From the IMG/VR virus record IMGVR_UViG_3300020477_001849, positions 1-64,000 of that record: a stretch of 64,000 nt of DNA. One strand, 5' to 3'. The position numbers and the translations under genes are program-made. A model generated the notes under the pieces. It saw nothing but the letters and a program-made list of their open reading frames with translations. It searched no databases and was not told the origin of the DNA. Position 1 is the first letter of the stretch. Each line of letters begins with the position of its first letter. The DNA is from a virus. Below, piece by piece: positions 36,493 through 45,773 of the stretch.

Positions 36493-37056
36493 CTACTCTA
36501 AATTTGAATGTCTTTCCCACATCGACTCATGTGACTCGCCCATATGATCCATCATAAGTAAGACAATCGAATCGTACAACACCATTAATGATTGCTCATT
36601 CAATGTTGTCATGGGCTGAACTGATTTCCTATTGACATCATGTTTTGAACTAGCCCCCATTACAACCACATGATCAGCTAGTTTTCCTATTCTGGAATCT
36701 GGATTGCACGTTAAAAGGCATATCCTACACCCATTCTCATTAGCTCTTTTTACGATATCATAAATTGTTTGAGTTTCTCCTGACCCTGATGCAACTATTA
36801 GTAAGTCATTTTTTCCAATACACGGTACAGTTGAATCACCCAAGAACCATGAATTTAACCCTAGGTGCCCTAGCCTCATTGCAAATGCCTTAGATGCAAG
36901 GCCGACCCGGCCTGCGCCACATACCACGACCTTTTCTGCATTGAGTATATTTTCTACCAACCCATGAGACTCATCATGTGAAATATCCTTAAGCGCATTA
37001 GTAATCTCGGTCACGACGACCTGTATCTTGTCACCAATATTATACATCAATATCAC
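36493..37056 (-). CDS. SIS-domain sugar-phosphate isomerase, 6-phospho-3-hexuloisomerase-like, 187 aa
   Basis: SIS fold. VVVCGAGRVGLASKAFAMRL followed by GHLGLNSWFLGD, then ASGSGETQTIYDIVKRA and the closing RHSNLE match 6-phospho-3-hexuloisomerase (PHI) better than phosphoheptose isomerase. PHI interconverts 3-hexulose and fructose 6-phosphates. There is no hexulose-phosphate synthase beside it; the partner is an epimerase of the RPE type, so formaldehyde fixation is unlikely and a route to an unusual ketose is more probable. It overlaps the HAD gene by 17 bases. Confidence 0.85.
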   Translation of the reverse strand: MILMYNIGDKIQVVVTEITNALKDISHDESHGLVENILNAEKVVVCGAGRVGLASKAFAMRLGHLGLNSWFLGDSTVPCIGKNDLLIVASGSGETQTIYDIVKRANENGCRICLLTCNPDSRIGKLADHVVVMGASSKHDVNRKSVQPMTTLNEQSLMVLYDSIVLLMMDHMGESHESMWERHSNLE

Positions 37057-37399
37057 CTATACCCTTATTTCGAACCAAGTTAACCGCTACAGCAGTAGGT
37101 TCATTACTATTTGTTTTAAGGTCGTTAATCAACACACGAGGGCCACCGCCTACACCCATAATTAGTTGATCATAAAATATCCCAAGATTTTTTAATTGTA
37201 ATTCAGTTAAATCTCGCAATGATTCTCTCCGACCGGTGATCAGGATTATATTATACCCCTTAATATCCCATTCATTAAATTTCTCCCTAACACCGGGCAG
37301 TAATTCAGGTTCTTTGAATATCTGTGCATCTAGGCTACCATTGTGCCTGATGAGTGTGCCGTCTATGTCCGATATTATCGTTGTGGGTCTCTTCATCAT
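37040..37399 (-). CDS. Small HAD-family phosphatase, 119 aa
   Basis: Compact HAD phosphatase with the nucleophile motif IISDIDGTLIRHNG, the Thr motif ILITGRRESLRDL and the late acidic motif RVLINDLK. No cap domain is visible, as in small capsule-locus phosphatases that remove phosphate from a sugar before nucleotide activation. It overlaps the SIS gene by 17 bases and the upstream transferase gene by four, so it belongs to the same set as the epimerase and the nucleotidyltransferase-kinase. Confidence 0.87.
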   Translation of the reverse strand: MMKRPTTIISDIDGTLIRHNGSLDAQIFKEPELLPGVREKFNEWDIKGYNIILITGRRESLRDLTELQLKNLGIFYDQLIMGVGGGPRVLINDLKTNSNEPTAVAVNLVRNKGIGDIDV

Positions 37400-38535
37400 A
37401 TTACTCCATTTGTCCTTAGGCCATTCAATATTTTAACAACGTTTTTTGAAAAAAGTTCTACGCAAAAATACTCTGCTGCTTTCTCTTTTCTGGGGTGAGC
37501 TAAACCTTTATCTAGATCATCTATGTTCTCAATTTCTACATTCATAAACTCATCCGGAAATTTTATAAAATCCGGTAAATATGGCAGGGAACCGAAATAC
37601 GGTTGGCTAGAGTAGTTCATAGAAATAGATTTACAGTTTGTGAAAAATGTTTCCCATGCGATGTGACTTCCTGACATATTAAATAGAAGATCTGAATAGA
37701 GTATGGCAGCATGGTGATCTTGGCTGTGTATTATCTTTACGTTCCCAAAACCAATCTCTAAAAATTCATATTGAGATGTACCTAAAGCACCAGGATAAGT
37801 TCTCTTGTATATCCCTGTATACTTACCTGAATTCTCATGAAAAATATAGTCATGAGGGTAGGTCTTTACTAGTATTTCATAGTCATTTTTACTAAAGTGG
37901 CTTATAATAGAGTCAAGAATTTCAACATTTTTATTAAACTGTTGTACATGACTAGCAGGATTAGATGGTGCAATAACAACCTTCTTTTTTGATACATCCA
38001 ACCCATATTTTAGGCAAAAATCTTCATAACCTATGGGAGGACCATACCCTGTAAAGCCAGGCATGTAGTAGTCATAATGTGGTGTACCTGCTACATAGAC
38101 ATTTTTCATGCCCATTTTATCTAACCATATTTTCCATGAGGGACCCTTTACCAAGTATACATCTGCCCTATAGTCAGTGAGTATATCAGATCCCCCTATA
38201 TCCCAAAGTCCATGAAGGCACTTTAGGTCTCCAGGGCTTAAGACTCGCCTATTTTTTGGAGCTATCTTAGGGCTTGACATAAGAAAATCATAGTCAGAAG
38301 AAACCTTTTTCAGGTCGTCCCAAGTGTCGATGACCTTGAGCCCTGGGCAGTCAACAAAATGTGGCTTATGAAAATGATATTTTTCGTTACCTGTAAATTG
38401 TTTATTGAGGCGGATATCTTTTGAAAACATTAAAAAATCAACATCAAAACTATCGCTTAAAGCATTATAGACATTTAGCGAATCGTAGGGTATGCTGCTC
38501 CAAAATAGATCTCCTGCAAATACTGCTACTTTCAT
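37396..38535 (-). CDS. CDP-glycerol glycerophosphotransferase-like GT-B protein, 379 aa
   Basis: Resembles TagF-type transferases that move polyol phosphates or sugars onto a glycan. Seen: KVVIAPSNPASHVQQF, EILVKTYPHDYIF, and the donor-site segment ILYSDLLFNMSGSHIAWETF followed by CKSISMNY. N-terminal half has VYVAGTPHYDYY. No membrane segment is present. If the kinase-nucleotidyltransferase fusion makes a CDP-polyol, this would be a natural user of it, but that link is only inferred from proximity. Confidence 0.75.
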   Translation of the reverse strand: MKVAVFAGDLFWSSIPYDSLNVYNALSDSFDVDFLMFSKDIRLNKQFTGNEKYHFHKPHFVDCPGLKVIDTWDDLKKVSSDYDFLMSSPKIAPKNRRVLSPGDLKCLHGLWDIGGSDILTDYRADVYLVKGPSWKIWLDKMGMKNVYVAGTPHYDYYMPGFTGYGPPIGYEDFCLKYGLDVSKKKVVIAPSNPASHVQQFNKNVEILDSIISHFSKNDYEILVKTYPHDYIFHENSGKYTGIYKRTYPGALGTSQYEFLEIGFGNVKIIHSQDHHAAILYSDLLFNMSGSHIAWETFFTNCKSISMNYSSQPYFGSLPYLPDFIKFPDEFMNVEIENIDDLDKGLAHPRKEKAAEYFCVELFSKNVVKILNGLRTNGVI

Positions 38536-39470
38536 TTCTTTGTTTTACCTATTATGTGACGAGCAATATCCACATACCCTATCGACATGTCATGTGGAAC
38601 CCTATTATATTTTTTTACCGCATCGGTATAGACATGGTATTTTAATATAAGCTGATCTAAACTTTTAATTAGCGAATCAAAGCATGAATAAGATAATCCA
38701 TACCCGCTACAATACTCGTTAATGCTTCCTCCTCCCTCATGAAACAGAACAGGGAGCCCACATGCCATGGCTTCTAAAACATGATTTGCGCCTGCTTCCT
38801 CTAGGCTAGCAGTTATATAAACGTCGTGCAAAGGAAGTTCGGCTGAAATCTGGCCAGTATCCATAGGCTCAAAGTATGTCATCCCATAATCTGGCAATGG
38901 GTGTCTAAACCTGCCAATATACGAAAATTGATATTTATCAGGATTTGCTTGACAAAAAGATGCTAATTCCCTGTAAGTCTCAAAGCCTTTTTTTTCGTTA
39001 TCAGACCAGTGATGAGTTACTATCCGAATAGGCTCTGATAGTGTATGGCCTAGTTTTCTGTGTTTATAGAAATCCTCTAGGGGTGAATTATTAATAATAC
39101 TGCAGTTATTTCCAGAAAAACCCACATATTCCTTAGCCCACTTGCTGGGGAAAATAACAAAGTCAGAATAAGCAGTGCTGGCCCTCACTAGTTCTGTGAG
39201 ATCTTTTTTCCCGTGGCTACCGGTATCACCTACCCGCTGCAGTATGGGTATACCATACTTCAGTTTTGCATTAATAAAATCCTGAAACCATACACCTTCA
39301 TCATTTGGCCGCGGGTCATGACAATAAATTAAATCCGCAGAAGCAATATCTTTCCAGCTATAGGATATCTCAAAACCAGAAGAGGCTAATTCTCTCTCTA
39401 AAGAAAGAAGAAATTTAGAACCGCCGCCCCATGGGCCTTGTACGGGTTTTCTATTTATATAAATTTTCAT
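38532..39470 (-). CDS. GT4-family glycosyltransferase, 312 aa
   Basis: GT-B transferase. The N-terminus YINRKPVQGPWGGGSKFL has a glycine-rich acceptor loop. The donor domain ends with EEAGANHVLEAMACGLPVLF, which has the spaced Glu pair of GT4, and HEGGGSINEY. RIVTHHWSDNEKKGFETY begins the second domain. It overlaps both neighbours by four bases. Substrates unknown. Confidence 0.88.
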   Translation of the reverse strand: MKIYINRKPVQGPWGGGSKFLLSLERELASSGFEISYSWKDIASADLIYCHDPRPNDEGVWFQDFINAKLKYGIPILQRVGDTGSHGKKDLTELVRASTAYSDFVIFPSKWAKEYVGFSGNNCSIINNSPLEDFYKHRKLGHTLSEPIRIVTHHWSDNEKKGFETYRELASFCQANPDKYQFSYIGRFRHPLPDYGMTYFEPMDTGQISAELPLHDVYITASLEEAGANHVLEAMACGLPVLFHEGGGSINEYCSGYGLSYSCFDSLIKSLDQLILKYHVYTDAVKKYNRVPHDMSIGYVDIARHIIGKTKK

Positions 39471-40525
39471 TCTATACCAAAGTTGACTAGCTGGTTTTTA
39501 TGTGATGAATACTTTATCCCCTGTATCACTAGATTGTCTATGTAGCTATCTGTTACGCTATAGGTGTTTCCAGCGGCGGCAGCCAAAATTACAGATGCTA
39601 TAGCAATATCTTGATCACGGAGGTTGTACTCCGGAAATGGATTAGTCCACTTAACCCTAAATTCCTCGGCATCTATTGAGATGATACTATTATTAGATCT
39701 GGTAATTTTCGGTGACAAGCTAATCGTCTCATTCCCCATTAGAAACCGAATATCAATAATTTCATAATCGTTACTCTTATCCAGGCGGCGACCTGTGATT
39801 ATTGAACCATTCCTAGAATATCCCCTTAGCGTCTGTAATCCACGAGTCGGTGATATCTTGCATGGATAAGAGAAAGTGTGATTTATTACTGCACCTGATC
39901 TCATTTTCACTATCCCAATATCAAATATGTCATTTAATAACCTTTCCTGTATTGGAATTCCTTCCATGTTATTATGAGGAGGTAATAGAGCGCCGGTACT
40001 CATTGCATATGCAGAAACTGGAATGGTATTACTGCCTAGATAACTACGAAGTTGAGCTATAGCATGATAATCATACGACCTACAATCATTCTGTACCAGG
40101 AAGGGACGCTCTATAATTGATAAATCATACAATTTCTTTTTAAATTGCTCAAGAGGTAAAAATGGCCATTGTTCCATAACACCTACCGGTGAACTACATT
40201 CCCTTGATGCATTTACGACATTGATATCAACAATTGGTGTATCTAATAGAATAGTACCTGAAAATCCTTTAAGCGCATGAAGAGCGCTTAACTGAGCATC
40301 AACTGGAACTGATACTATTATTATGTCGGGAGAAGCTAGTACTAGGGAGTCTGGAGTGCGAAAATACTCAATCCCAAATTCTTTAGCATTTTTCTCGGCA
40401 GCATCATTATTTCTCCTATAGAATCCCGTTACGCTAAAATACTTCTCAAGCTTTTTGAGCAGAGGAACATAGACGTTTATGGCCCTTTTACCAAATCCAA
40501 AAAATGCGACCGTATGATTACTCAT
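39467..40525 (-). CDS. Gfo/Idh/MocA-family oxidoreductase, 352 aa
   Basis: NAD(P)-dependent sugar oxidoreductase fold: TVAFFGFGKRAINVYVPLLK at the N-terminus is the coenzyme loop and IIIVSVPVDAQLSALHALKG the middle strands. The family's catalytic Lys usually sits in an E-K-P motif. Here the matching place reads LLDTPIV, so that Lys seems lost. It may therefore be inactive, use another residue, or act as a binding or regulatory subunit. It overlaps the methyltransferase gene by 8 bases. Confidence 0.8.
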   Translation of the reverse strand: MSNHTVAFFGFGKRAINVYVPLLKKLEKYFSVTGFYRRNNDAAEKNAKEFGIEYFRTPDSLVLASPDIIIVSVPVDAQLSALHALKGFSGTILLDTPIVDINVVNASRECSSPVGVMEQWPFLPLEQFKKKLYDLSIIERPFLVQNDCRSYDYHAIAQLRSYLGSNTIPVSAYAMSTGALLPPHNNMEGIPIQERLLNDIFDIGIVKMRSGAVINHTFSYPCKISPTRGLQTLRGYSRNGSIITGRRLDKSNDYEIIDIRFLMGNETISLSPKITRSNNSIISIDAEEFRVKWTNPFPEYNLRDQDIAIASVILAAAAGNTYSVTDSYIDNLVIQGIKYSSHKNQLVNFGIE

Positions 40526-41183
40526 TTAAAAATGCCTCTGTCTGCTTTTGAATTAAGAAAATCATGTATAGCTGGGGTAAGTCTTCCCATAATGTTAATA
40601 ATTCATACGTAATTCCTAGCCCAAGTGACCACTGGTGTTGTTCCCCTAAGTCTAAAACGCTAGGTACCTCTTCAAAGATTGCTTTTTTAACGTCATCATA
40701 TCCAAACTTTTTAACATATTCTTCGAATTGCTTGTATGCTGGGCGGTCTATGAAAGAGTCGTGCCAAATTGCTGACCATAGGAAATTCTCTTCTTCGTAT
40801 GCAAATTCATGCTCATCATTTTTTACCCACCCAACCTTATAGTCATTAAACCTCCAGTGATCGCCTACTCCCCAGTCGACCAGTATAAGCCCTCCAGGAA
40901 CAACAATGTCAAGACACTTCTTAAGAAATGCAGAAGGATCTTTGGAAAAATATGCACACCTTGTGCATACAACTAAATCATAGTTTTCCCCGATATCCCA
41001 TTCATCATCATTAATAAACCAATTGTCAAGCTGCATATCAAAATAGTGTCCAACACCATGCGATATCGAGTTAGTGAAATCAGACGGGCCCGTAAATCCT
41101 AAAAATGCAACCTTAGAATATTTTTTATTACCACCCAACATTCCGAGATAGGATGAAAAAACGTGTGGGTCAGACTTTCCCAT
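40518..41183 (-). CDS. Class I SAM-dependent methyltransferase, 221 aa
   Basis: Methyltransferase fold by the order VAFLGFTGPSDFTNSISHGV, then YDLVVCTRCAYFSKDPSAFL, then DIVVPGGLILVDWG, which matches the post-motif-III segment of Methyltransf_11-type enzymes. The glycine-rich motif I is atypical (GFTGPSD). It may methylate a sugar hydroxyl or amino group. It is linked to the deacetylase gene by a one-base overlap. Confidence 0.72.
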   Translation of the reverse strand: MGKSDPHVFSSYLGMLGGNKKYSKVAFLGFTGPSDFTNSISHGVGHYFDMQLDNWFINDDEWDIGENYDLVVCTRCAYFSKDPSAFLKKCLDIVVPGGLILVDWGVGDHWRFNDYKVGWVKNDEHEFAYEEENFLWSAIWHDSFIDRPAYKQFEEYVKKFGYDDVKKAIFEEVPSVLDLGEQHQWSLGLGITYELLTLWEDLPQLYMIFLIQKQTEAFLNE

Positions 41184-41899
41184 TATTTACTCCTTAAGTC
41201 ATGCATGAATAAAAACTCAACTTCATCCTTATGATTATATAAAAAAGCAATTAGCTCGTCAAGTAACTGTTGGGAAAAATAGTTTTTGTCCCACTCACAT
41301 GCATGATAAACTATCTTACATTCTTCTTGTCTCTTAAGGGCCTTAAACGGGGGTGCAAAGTCGTATAATACAATGTCATCGCCTATATCTTCTGCATCAT
41401 AGAATACTTTTGCGTAGTCATCTGGTGAAAGAGCCAAAACTTCAATACCTCTACTCCTTGCAACACGAATGGCGTCAGGGCTCATCCTCCATGCCGGTGG
41501 CCTAAAAATGGGCTTAAAAATATCACCCATGCCAGAATTGCTTATCTCATTTTCTATTAGCGAAAACTTATTTTCTGCATCTTCCCTCGATAACCTAGCA
41601 AATTCATCATTATTTGACTTACCTGGTATACCGTGAAAGTGGCCATGGATACCAATTTCAAAATTTTTTTGAGGTAACTTTTTAAGATATTCACAGAACG
41701 TAGGAAAACTGGATAAACTATATGGTGTATTAGACGCCACATGGGGAGGTCTTGGTACGGTTCTCCAATAAGCAGATGGGACGAACAAGGTAAATTTTGC
41801 GTCAGGAAACTCGTCTATAAGAGAAAAACATCTAGAGAGCACCTTTATACTAGAATATGGATGTGGTGAAATATCATCTATGCTAATATTAATTTTCAT
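41183..41899 (-). CDS. Polysaccharide deacetylase (CE4) family protein, 238 aa
   Basis: NodB-type metal-dependent deacetylase fold. The metal set looks present: Asp pair in ISIDDISPH, His pair in GIHGHFHGIP, and a later FRPPAWRMSPDAI motif. These enzymes remove N- or O-acetyl groups from sugars. No signal peptide is visible, so it would act in the cytoplasm on a precursor or lipid-free glycan. It overlaps the next transferase gene by 11 bases. Confidence 0.83.
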   Translation of the reverse strand: MKINISIDDISPHPYSSIKVLSRCFSLIDEFPDAKFTLFVPSAYWRTVPRPPHVASNTPYSLSSFPTFCEYLKKLPQKNFEIGIHGHFHGIPGKSNNDEFARLSREDAENKFSLIENEISNSGMGDIFKPIFRPPAWRMSPDAIRVARSRGIEVLALSPDDYAKVFYDAEDIGDDIVLYDFAPPFKALKRQEECKIVYHACEWDKNYFSQQLLDELIAFLYNHKDEVEFLFMHDLRSK

Positions 41900-42674
41900 T
41901 TGATAAATACCTCAGATAAAATTCATTCCACCCAGGAAGATATACCCTGTTGGGCTTATTGTAGGCGTTGAATGATTTTGGTACGCCCCTGCCTAAATGC
42001 ATGAACATAACATTTCCGCTTGAATCTATGCACCTGTCTACATGAAAAGATTTCCATGGTTCATCTAATGTGTCAACAAGGGACGGCATATTAAATGTAT
42101 TTTTAAAACATAATATAGGCCGAGAGTTATCTCGGCAATATTTTGTAATTGAGTCGCAAGCGTCTAAAATAGTTTGACCCTGGTGCAGTTGAGGCATTAA
42201 GTCAACTTTTGATATTAGGTCTGTTTTGACGTAGAATCCGGATTGATGAATTGCATTAATCCTACTATTGTCTATAGACGTGCCAATTAAATCATACCCT
42301 TTATCCCTAGCATTGAATATTTCATCATAAAATGATTGTGATGTTATACAAACATCGCAGTGAGCGATAAAGACAAAGTCATCATCTATATACTCAAGGC
42401 CTGCCATTATTCCCATGACATTTGCTGTTGAACCTGGGCTACCGATAAATGTACCTGCATTCATCTTGGACGCATCAGCTTTAGGATTTTGTACCCATGT
42501 AACAGACTCTGCGAGGGATAAGGTATGGTCCTTATAGGAGCTATCATTTGAATTTTCAACAATTACATAATGGTTTTCTACATTATTAGGCCTAAATTTC
42601 TCAAATGTCTTAATCAAGACATGCACCAAGTCTGGTGTATGATATGCTGGAACTATTATAGAAAATTTTCTCAT
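41889..42674 (-). CDS. GT2-like glycosyltransferase, 261 aa
   Basis: GT-A transferase. FSIIVPAYHTPDLVHVLIKT begins the nucleotide-binding half, GIMAGLEYIDDDFVFIAHCD carries a D-rich strand with HCDV in the DXD position, and the end DEPWKSFHVDRC resembles the acceptor half. It has no membrane helix. It is transcribed 3 bases after the RmlB gene. Its donor may be the deoxysugar made by genes 42678-46473. Confidence 0.82.
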   Translation of the reverse strand: MRKFSIIVPAYHTPDLVHVLIKTFEKFRPNNVENHYVIVENSNDSSYKDHTLSLAESVTWVQNPKADASKMNAGTFIGSPGSTANVMGIMAGLEYIDDDFVFIAHCDVCITSQSFYDEIFNARDKGYDLIGTSIDNSRINAIHQSGFYVKTDLISKVDLMPQLHQGQTILDACDSITKYCRDNSRPILCFKNTFNMPSLVDTLDEPWKSFHVDRCIDSSGNVMFMHLGRGVPKSFNAYNKPNRVYLPGWNEFYLRYLSNEN

Positions 42675-42677
42675 TCT

Positions 42678-43625
42678 TCATCTACCTATTATTGCATCGA
42701 TGGTGCATTGCAGTGACTGTGTAAAATCTGATGGACTGCTTATCCCTAGGGCTTTAATTTTCTCATTTGATATTGAGTAACGAAAATCATGACCTGGACG
42801 ATCTTTAACAAAAGTAATCACACTGCTAGCATCTACACCCATAATTTCGCATATTTTTTGGACAACAACCAAATTATTAACTTCTTGATTATGTGATAGA
42901 TTATATGTCTCATTATATTTTCCTTTATCTAGTACATCATATATCATTCTTACACAATCTTTTACATAAAACCAGTCACGAACATTAGTTCCATCCCCGT
43001 ATATTGGGACCGGCCGGTTTGAGAGGATGCAATTGACAACTGTTGGTATAAGCTTTTCAGCATGCTGCCTAGGGCCAAAATTATTACTCATCCTGACCAT
43101 CTTGAATGTAGTGTTGTATGTGTTGTGATATGATGTCACTAAATGCTCTGCAGCAGCTTTGCTAGCAGAGTAGGGATTTCGTGGATTAAGCTTATCTTCC
43201 TCACTAAAAGACCCGGCATGCGCAGACCCATATACCTCATCTGTAGATATGTGTAGCATTTTTATCTCAGGTAAGTCCTTACAGACATTCAATAATGATG
43301 CAACACCTTCTACATTCGATTTTAAGAATGGGATAATACTATTAATAGAATTATCCACATGTGTTTCGGCCGCAAAATTAATAATCCAATCTATATTCCT
43401 TAAGTCGCAGAGCTCGCCGATGCTGTGAGTAGAACGTATATCATTATTGTATAGCTTAAACTTATCATTGTCGTAATTGTGTTGAATATTTCCAGCTGAA
43501 CCGGCATATGTAAAGCAATCCACGCCGATAACGGTATGTCCCTTCTCAAGCAATAGATCAACCATATGACTTCCTATAAATCCGGCGCATCCAGTCACCA
43601 GTATATTCATACCCTCAACATTCAT
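42678..43625 (-). CDS. rmlB: RmlB-like NDP-glucose 4,6-dehydratase, 315 aa
   Basis: Makes the 4-keto-6-deoxy sugar nucleotide from NDP-glucose. The Rossmann loop is ILVTGCAGFIGSHMVDLLLE. FAAETHVDNSI, HISTDEVYGS with the active Asp-Glu pair, the catalytic YSASK and the RPGHDFRYS end are all hallmarks of the dTDP-glucose dehydratase. It lies in a set with RmlA (45754), an E1-type dehydrase (43615) and an SDR reductase (44913), so its product is probably further deoxygenated. It overlaps the dehydrase gene by 11 bases. Confidence 0.9.
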   Translation of the reverse strand: MNVEGMNILVTGCAGFIGSHMVDLLLEKGHTVIGVDCFTYAGSAGNIQHNYDNDKFKLYNNDIRSTHSIGELCDLRNIDWIINFAAETHVDNSINSIIPFLKSNVEGVASLLNVCKDLPEIKMLHISTDEVYGSAHAGSFSEEDKLNPRNPYSASKAAAEHLVTSYHNTYNTTFKMVRMSNNFGPRQHAEKLIPTVVNCILSNRPVPIYGDGTNVRDWFYVKDCVRMIYDVLDKGKYNETYNLSHNQEVNNLVVVQKICEIMGVDASSVITFVKDRPGHDFRYSISNEKIKALGISSPSDFTQSLQCTIDAIIGR

Positions 43626-44937
43626 TTAAACCACCATACCCCTCTATCATTTTGCATATATAAGAAATCATTTCTTTTGACAGCGTGGGTGAGCAACCTA
43701 TAAAGAACACATTGTCTAAAACCTTGTTTGAGTTAGGGTAATTCCTATAGTCTTCTATATGGCTATACGCTGGGTGTAATAAAATATTTCCTGCAAAATA
43801 ATTTCGTGTCTGAATTTTATTATCCTCGAGGTACTTAACGAAGTCTTGTTTGAGCCCTTTAGTATTACAGACAATAGGTACACCAAACCAACTGGTCTCA
43901 GAATGAACTAGTTCATCCACCACCCTCACGCCCTTTATCTTTTCAACTGACTCGTGTATTCTATCCTTATTTTCCCTGCGGATCTGGTGTATTTTGTCAA
44001 ACTTTTTTAATTGTATTGAGCCTATCGCACCCTGAAAATCTAGGGGCTTTAAGTTATACCCTATATTGGAAAAAACATACTTGTGGTCAACAATCTCATC
44101 ATATCCACTGATCCACTTGTCAAATCTCTTACCACATGTACCACAAGAAAGTAAATTTGCAGACCCCACGCAATAACAGTCCCTACCCCACCATGCAAAA
44201 CTTCTTGCTAGCGAAATAACCTCAGGTATATTAGATGAAACCATCCCACCCTCACATGTCGTAATGTGGTGGGCAGGATAAAATGAACAAGAAGCAGCTA
44301 CGGCATACTCAGTTAGAAATTTATCACGCCATTTTGACCCTAAGCTATCACAGTTATCAGCTATTATTTTTACATTATTTTTCTCACAAATATTTACTAA
44401 CCTATCTAAGTCATATGGATTTCCCAAAACAGGGGAAGAAAAAACTGCGACGGTCTTGGCTGAGATTTTTCTTTCAACTTCATCCAAATTCCAGTTTAGG
44501 TCATCAAAATTTATATCAACGAATACAGGTTTAAGGCCGTTTTGGATAATAGGGTTTAGGGTAGTCGGAAATCCCACACAGGAAACAATGATCTCGTCCC
44601 CATCTGACCACCCAAAATATTTCTTTAAGGCTGCGATGAGTACCAGGTTCGCGGAGCTACCGGAGTTCACCATAACAGAAGATTTAAACCCAAACTTTTT
44701 AGAAAAAGCTACCTCAAATTTTCTGACATGTTCTCCTGATGATAGCCACTTTCCTGATATTAACGAATCAAAAATTGCAGCAATCTCTTCTTCATCCCAA
44801 TATGGGCCTGAGTAATATACCGGCGTCTTTCCAGGAACAAAGTTATTAGAATTTTTAACATTAGCAAGGTACTTGAAAATGTTATCTTCTGATTTGCTCT
44901 CTAGTAGGCCGATCAGCCTTTCTTTAATTCCTTGCAT
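43615..44937 (-). CDS. rfbH: RfbH/E1-type 3-dehydrase for 3,6-dideoxy sugars, 440 aa
   Basis: Removes the C3 hydroxyl of a 4-keto-6-deoxy sugar nucleotide, using pyridoxamine phosphate and an iron-sulphur cluster. In place of the PLP-binding Lys of ordinary DegT aminotransferases it has His223 (CSFYPAHHITTCEGG), the diagnostic change of this enzyme. A cysteine set, Cys254, Cys256, Cys265 and Cys268 (GRDCYC...SCGTCGKRF), matches the [2Fe-2S] region of E1. Length fits the family (about 437). E1 needs a separate reductase (E3), which is not seen near by, so a host reductase would be needed. Confidence 0.9.
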   Translation of the reverse strand: MQGIKERLIGLLESKSEDNIFKYLANVKNSNNFVPGKTPVYYSGPYWDEEEIAAIFDSLISGKWLSSGEHVRKFEVAFSKKFGFKSSVMVNSGSSANLVLIAALKKYFGWSDGDEIIVSCVGFPTTLNPIIQNGLKPVFVDINFDDLNWNLDEVERKISAKTVAVFSSPVLGNPYDLDRLVNICEKNNVKIIADNCDSLGSKWRDKFLTEYAVAASCSFYPAHHITTCEGGMVSSNIPEVISLARSFAWWGRDCYCVGSANLLSCGTCGKRFDKWISGYDEIVDHKYVFSNIGYNLKPLDFQGAIGSIQLKKFDKIHQIRRENKDRIHESVEKIKGVRVVDELVHSETSWFGVPIVCNTKGLKQDFVKYLEDNKIQTRNYFAGNILLHPAYSHIEDYRNYPNSNKVLDNVFFIGCSPTLSKEMISYICKMIEGYGGLNEC

Positions 44938-45773
44938 AATCTCTTGATCCCTAGTTCAATATCATTTTTTTTCTTGTACCCCAAAGATAGAAGCTTACTG
45001 TTGTCTAGGTACATGTCCTTTACCTGGACTACTTTATGAAATTCAGGTATTTCTATATGATTAATTTTACTAGTACTTTTTGTAATTTTCATTGAAAAAT
45101 CTATAATATCTCTTATTTTTATTGGTTCTCCGTTTCCAATATTGAATATTTCATTTACACCCCCTTTCTTTAGAACCAGGTCTATCGCTTCACATGTGTC
45201 ATTAATATGCATATAGTCCCTTATAACATTACCACCGTCATACAAATTAACCTCTTCGTTATTTATTACTCTTTCCACCATATAGTGAAGGGCATTTTTT
45301 TTTGCTGAAGCTTTGAGGTCAGTTTTTCCGTAGACATTACACAACCGTATTATTCTGTAGTTAATGCCAAATGTCTTACAATAACTGATGAGTAAATCCT
45401 CTGCACATTTCTTGGTTATAGAATAAAAGCCAGTTGGAAAACAATGGCTGTCTTCCCTGGCAGGTAAATCTGTATTTCCGTAGACAAACCATGAGCTTAT
45501 AAAGTTAAAGACATCTAGGTGTTCCCTGTTGGCTTCAAGTACTGATATCATGTGACTCAAATTTGTATTAATATCGACATGAGGATTATCAAACACATTG
45601 TAATTGTTGTTAGTGCTAATGAAATATAGAAAATTGCCGTTAGTAGACTTTAAAGAATTTCTGGGAATCGTGACATACGAATCACCAATAGCATCCTTAT
45701 ATTCACAAAAATTTGAACCGACATAGCCGGTAGATCCAAATATCGACAGCACCTTATTCCTCATCACATGCAT
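44913..45773 (-). CDS. SDR sugar reductase/epimerase, possibly the last step of a dideoxyhexose, 286 aa
   Basis: Extended short-chain dehydrogenase. VLSIFGSTGYVGSNFCEY is the coenzyme loop, NFISSWFVYGNT gives the catalytic Ser and YSITKKCAEDL the Tyr-Lys pair. RLCNVYGK and IFNIGNGEPIKIRDI are standard later motifs. By place, after the 3-dehydrase and next to RmlA, it could reduce C4, as abequose and paratose synthases do. An epimerase role is also possible. The start may lie a few codons after the listed one; overlap with the RmlA gene is 20 bases. Confidence 0.82.
   Translation of the reverse strand: MHVMRNKVLSIFGSTGYVGSNFCEYKDAIGDSYVTIPRNSLKSTNGNFLYFISTNNNYNVFDNPHVDINTNLSHMISVLEANREHLDVFNFISSWFVYGNTDLPAREDSHCFPTGFYSITKKCAEDLLISYCKTFGINYRIIRLCNVYGKTDLKASAKKNALHYMVERVINNEEVNLYDGGNVIRDYMHINDTCEAIDLVLKKGGVNEIFNIGNGEPIKIRDIIDFSMKITKSTSKINHIEIPEFHKVVQVKDMYLDNSKLLSLGYKKKNDIELGIKRLCKELKKG

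Noticed and set aside
35793-37056. A formaldehyde-fixing HPS-PHI pair
   Set aside because: The TIM-barrel partner has ribulose-phosphate epimerase motifs (HIDVMDG, DAHMMV), not those of hexulose-phosphate synthase.
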